A stretch of DNA of 24,030 nt, from the NCBI GenBank assembly GCA_026260175.1, contig JAKCWW010000611.1, positions 59,369 to 83,398 of the forward strand. The letters are read 5' to 3'. Source of the DNA: Reticulitermes lucifugus (Eukaryota > Arthropoda > Insecta > Blattodea > Rhinotermitidae). A model generated the notes under the pieces. That model ran no database searches. It saw only the letters and a list, made by a program, of their open reading frames with translations, and had not been told where the DNA came from. This document shows positions 23,301 to 24,030 of this stretch, piece by piece. A program made the translations under genes and the position numbers. Position 1 is the first letter of the stretch. Every line of letters begins with the position of its first letter.

Positions 23301-23874
23301 GACGTAAAATAACAAAATGGCCGTTGTGGCCGTGTGAGAATCTTTTTTGGCTTCCGATTTGATGACGATAACTAATGAAATATTCTGGCTAGGCGTGTGA
23401 AATTTTTGATGAACGTACTTACACATTATGCAAGAAGTATCGTACTTAAGTGAAGAATAAGAAAGAAGGCAACAGTGCGAATGTTTGAACAAATTCAATG
23501 TGAACTACACAGAATCTTTTTAAGTAAATATCAAATAATAGAAAATAAAATAAAAATACAAAATAAGAAACACAGTAACATAATCAATGACTGTGGAAGA
23601 TCTTACATCTAAGCAACAGGAAAACAGGCTTTGCGTCTTCTGCGCGGAACTCCCTGTTAACGTCGTGTATTCTCTATACCGTTTTGTGTGTTGTAGGTGA
23701 AGTGGTGGACCACCATAAACGAACCTTGGACCCACGCGCTTGGTTACGAAGGTACAATTTTCGCTCCTGGAACAAACACTTCTGGGGTTGGTCTGTACCA
23801 GGCAGCACATAACATGATCAAGGCGCATGCGCGCGTCTATCATCTTTATGACCAGTACCGTGCTAAGCAGAATG
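17191..23874 (+). CDS. GH1 beta-glucosidase / myrosinase-like gene, 5' part (five exons, 3' end outside window)
   Basis: Glycoside hydrolases of family 1 are retaining enzymes that release glucose or related sugars from beta-glucosides; in cockroaches and termites they are typically secreted by salivary gland or midgut and finish cellulose digestion. Joining 17191-17341, 18787-18920, 20547-20681, 22143-22265 and 23697-23874 gives 240 codons plus one base, with no stop or frameshift. In order: signal peptide (1-20), [15 protein letters not shown] (31-45) with glycone-binding Gln42, IWDTF (56-60), [12 protein letters not shown] (99-110), FHWDVPQ (144-150) with His145, and TINEP (187-191) with Asn189 and acid/base Glu190. 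Family members are near 500 residues, so about half is present; the nucleophile motif is not in the window. Introns 1 and 5 are phase 1 and introns 2-4 phase 0, and every junction obeys GT-AG. Family assignment is very secure. Substrate (cellobiose, other glucosides, glucosinolates) cannot be told from this half. Confidence 0.93.
17342..18786 (+). other. Intron 1 of the GH1 gene (1445 bp)
   Basis: Begins GTGAGT and ends TTTCAG; interrupts a Gly codon after its first base (phase 1). It contains a 12-bp-arm hairpin at 17536-17560. Open frames within (17648-17953 reverse, 18538-18765 forward) have no motif. No mobile element is clearly bounded. Confidence 0.85.
17536..17560. repeat. Perfect 12-bp inverted repeat with 1-nt spacer
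   Basis: CCGGTTTTCCGA at 17536-17547 and its reverse complement at 17549-17560, separated by a single C. GC-rich for the surroundings. Possibly part of an old repeat; no other copy in the window. Confidence 0.9.
18787..18920 (+). CDS. GH1 gene, coding exon 2
   Basis: The exon starts after TTTCAG (18781-18786) and ends before GTAAAT (18921). With the G carried over from exon 1 it encodes residues 51-95. The start, [18 protein letters not shown], and the later [20 protein letters not shown] are the standard GH1 stretch running from the first strand into helix 1. The insect-type THEHPERI segment supports an insect beta-glucosidase/myrosinase-like enzyme. The exon ends exactly between codons (phase 0). 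An open frame on the opposite strand across this exon is a shadow. Confidence 0.93.
19272..19409. repeat. Foldback element with about 50-bp arms
   Basis: Left arm 19272-19321 and right arm 19364-19409 are inverted copies, differing by a 4-bp ACTA repeat and about six substitutions; shared blocks are ACTACCAATCT and GCTGCGTAACAT. A 42-bp centre lies between. The reverse reading [16 protein letters not shown] over the right arm, and [19 protein letters not shown] over the left, match repeat-derived peptides that recur in insect gene predictions. Confidence 0.88.
20253..20510 (+). mobile_element. SINE family B (tRNA-Leu/Ser-like head) with 11-bp target-site duplication
   Basis: The element is about 258 bp. 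The head has TGGCGGTGCGGTCTAAGG, like the D-arm of tRNA-Leu/Ser, and a perfect B box GGTTCGAATCC at 20309-20319. A non-tRNA body follows (GGCTGATCACTCGTTCAGAA), ending in CCACAAAAAA. It is flanked by AAGCACAGCCC at 20242-20252 and 20511-20521. It sits in intron 2, in gene orientation, with its downstream duplication ending 25 bp before exon 3. Confidence 0.93.
20547..20681 (+). CDS. GH1 gene, coding exon 3
   Basis: Exactly 45 codons (residues 96-140) between acceptor TTCTTAG and donor GTATGC, phase 0 on both sides. It encodes [15 protein letters not shown], the very conserved second barrel strand of GH1, then [23 protein letters not shown], helix 2 and the lead-in to strand 3. The first codon is ATG, but it is internal, not a start: the GH1 block continues upstream in exon 2 in phase. 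Met-Gln stands where most relatives have a small hydrophobic residue followed by a variable one. A SINE has inserted in the preceding intron, ending only 25 bp upstream of this exon. Confidence 0.94.
20682..22142 (+). other. Intron 3 of the GH1 gene (1461 bp)
   Basis: Begins GTATGC and ends TCCGCAG, phase 0. It contains the SINE-like element at 21787-22075 near its 3' end. The remaining 1.1 kb shows nothing recognisable. Confidence 0.88.
21787..22075 (+). repeat. SINE-like family C element
   Basis: Starts near a B-box-like GGATTCGAATCCC (21801-21813), so the head is probably tRNA-derived, with the A-box half degraded. The body reads conceptually as [19 protein letters not shown] then [12 protein letters not shown], matching the reverse fragment at 5540-5660 and a repeat-derived peptide common in arthropod predictions. 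Ends are uncertain; no target-site duplication found. It ends roughly 70-90 bp before exon 4. Confidence 0.72.
22143..22265 (+). CDS. GH1 gene, coding exon 4
   Basis: 41 codons (residues 141-181) between acceptor TCCGCAG and donor GTAAGT, phase 0 on both sides. It begins [18 protein letters not shown]; His145 and Trp146 of the FHWD motif belong to the family's glycone subsite and barrel strand 3. The common HWDLPQ motif reads HWDVPQ here, a conservative change. The second half, [15 protein letters not shown], is the usual helix leading to the acid/base strand. The intact frame and the fit to the family consensus make this exon certain. Confidence 0.95.
22759..22818. repeat. 27-bp-arm hairpin with 6-nt loop
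   Basis: Arms 22759-22785 and 22792-22818 are reverse complements with one mismatch (22764 with 22813). Core TTTTGAAGGCTGAAGATAA. Transcribed as part of intron 4, the RNA would form a stable miRNA-precursor-sized hairpin, though with a shorter stem than usual. Confidence 0.95.
23066..23112 (+). repeat. Single-arm fragment of the foldback repeat family
   Basis: AGTAACTATCTACCAGTCAA then TACGGCGTAACATCCCGGAA lines up with the right arm of the foldback at 19364-19409 (GGTAACTACCAATCTACGCT then GCGTAACATCCCAGAA). No inverted partner is visible here. Confidence 0.75.
23697..23874 (+). CDS. GH1 gene, coding exon 5, with the catalytic acid/base
   Basis: 59 codons plus one base (residues 182-240) between acceptor TTGTAG and donor G|GTAAGG (phase 1). 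It starts [11 protein letters not shown]: Glu190 is the acid/base and Asn189 the glycone-binding asparagine of the family T-F/I-NEP motif; Ile replaces the more usual Phe. Then follow [15 protein letters not shown], with a possible N-glycosylation sequon NTS at 208-210, and [21 protein letters not shown], the expected helix. The next exon should begin by completing a Gly codon and lead to a KVGI-like strand; it lies outside the window. The long open frame on the opposite strand here is a shadow. Confidence 0.94.
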
Positions 23875-24030
23875 GTAAGGTCCATCTCTATGAACTTTCG
23901 TCGCAAAACACGGTATTTCATTTTTATTCATGACTGAGCCTTAATACTTTATTCAGGTATGAACCGAGCGATCCCAGTGGCCGCGCGGTCTAAGGCGTGG
24001 GTCTACGGCCGCTCGCTTACTGGGATTGTG
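23875..24030 (+). other. Start of intron 5 of the GH1 gene
   Basis: Begins GTAAGG, phase 1. The acceptor and following exons are outside the window. Most of what is visible is the SINE head at the edge. Confidence 0.85.
23969..24030 (+). mobile_element. SINE family B head, cut by the window edge
   Basis: CCCAGTGGCCGCGCGGTCTA followed by AGGCGTGGGTCTACGGCCGC is the tRNA-Leu/Ser-like head of the same family as 20253-20510 and, reversed, 8049-8275. The sequence stops just before the expected B box. It lies in intron 5, starting about 95 bp after exon 5. Confidence 0.85.

Larger units (their letters stand above)
22266..23696 (+). other. Intron 4 of the GH1 gene (1431 bp)
   Basis: Begins GTAAGT and ends TTGTAG, phase 0. 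It contains a strong hairpin at 22759-22818, a short GT-rich tract at about 22907-22928, and a single-arm fragment of the GAAACGT-family repeat at 23066-23112. Confidence 0.88.

Noticed and set aside
23520..23921. 133-codon reverse frame, the longest in the window
   Set aside because: Antisense to exon 5, where the forward strand carries the INEP catalytic motif; the rest is low-complexity AT-rich sequence.
1..24030. CRISPR array, bacterial operon, prophage or defence system
   Set aside because: No regularly spaced repeats, no ribosome-binding-site-led gene clusters, and a clear intron-bearing insect gene. Short repeats are all eukaryotic types.

Overview
The window looks like AT-rich nuclear DNA from an insect, most likely a cockroach or termite (Blattodea). 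The evidence is one gene split by GT-AG introns of about 1.4-1.6 kb, several tRNA-derived SINEs with target-site duplications, LINE debris, foldback repeats and microsatellites. No operon-like packing or bacterial signal is visible. The Blattodea call rests on the GH1 family type and on remembered resemblance of the repeats to those common in cockroach and termite sequence, so it is inference.

The only protein-coding gene I can support is the 5' part of a glycoside hydrolase family 1 gene (beta-glucosidase / myrosinase-1-like) on the + strand. Five coding exons (17191-17341, 18787-18920, 20547-20681, 22143-22265, 23697-23874) join without a frame break into 240 codons plus one base. They encode a signal peptide and the N-terminal half of the (beta/alpha)8 barrel, including the glycone-binding Gln42, His145 and Asn189 and the acid/base Glu190 in an INEP motif. 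The exons carrying the nucleophile motif (usually TENG) and the C-terminus lie beyond the right edge.

Positions 1-17190 hold no gene I can recognise. They contain the 3' end of a SINE at the left edge, a near-perfect 182-bp palindrome (2368-2549), an ATT microsatellite, a reverse SINE (8049-8275), a reverse LINE 3' fragment (about 10240-10490), a 70-bp tandem duplication (12662-12804), a foldback repeat (12903-13032) and a complete SINE with a 12-bp target-site duplication (15887-16178).

The gene's introns are also rich in repeats. Intron 1 has a 12-bp-arm hairpin. Intron 2 has a foldback element and a SINE ending 25 bp before exon 3. Intron 3 has a SINE-like element ending about 90 bp before exon 4. 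Intron 4 has a 27-bp-arm hairpin and a repeat fragment. Intron 5 begins with another SINE cut by the window edge. The two non-coding themes worth following are the large palindrome and a dispersed GAAACGT-containing repeat family that occurs twice as foldbacks.
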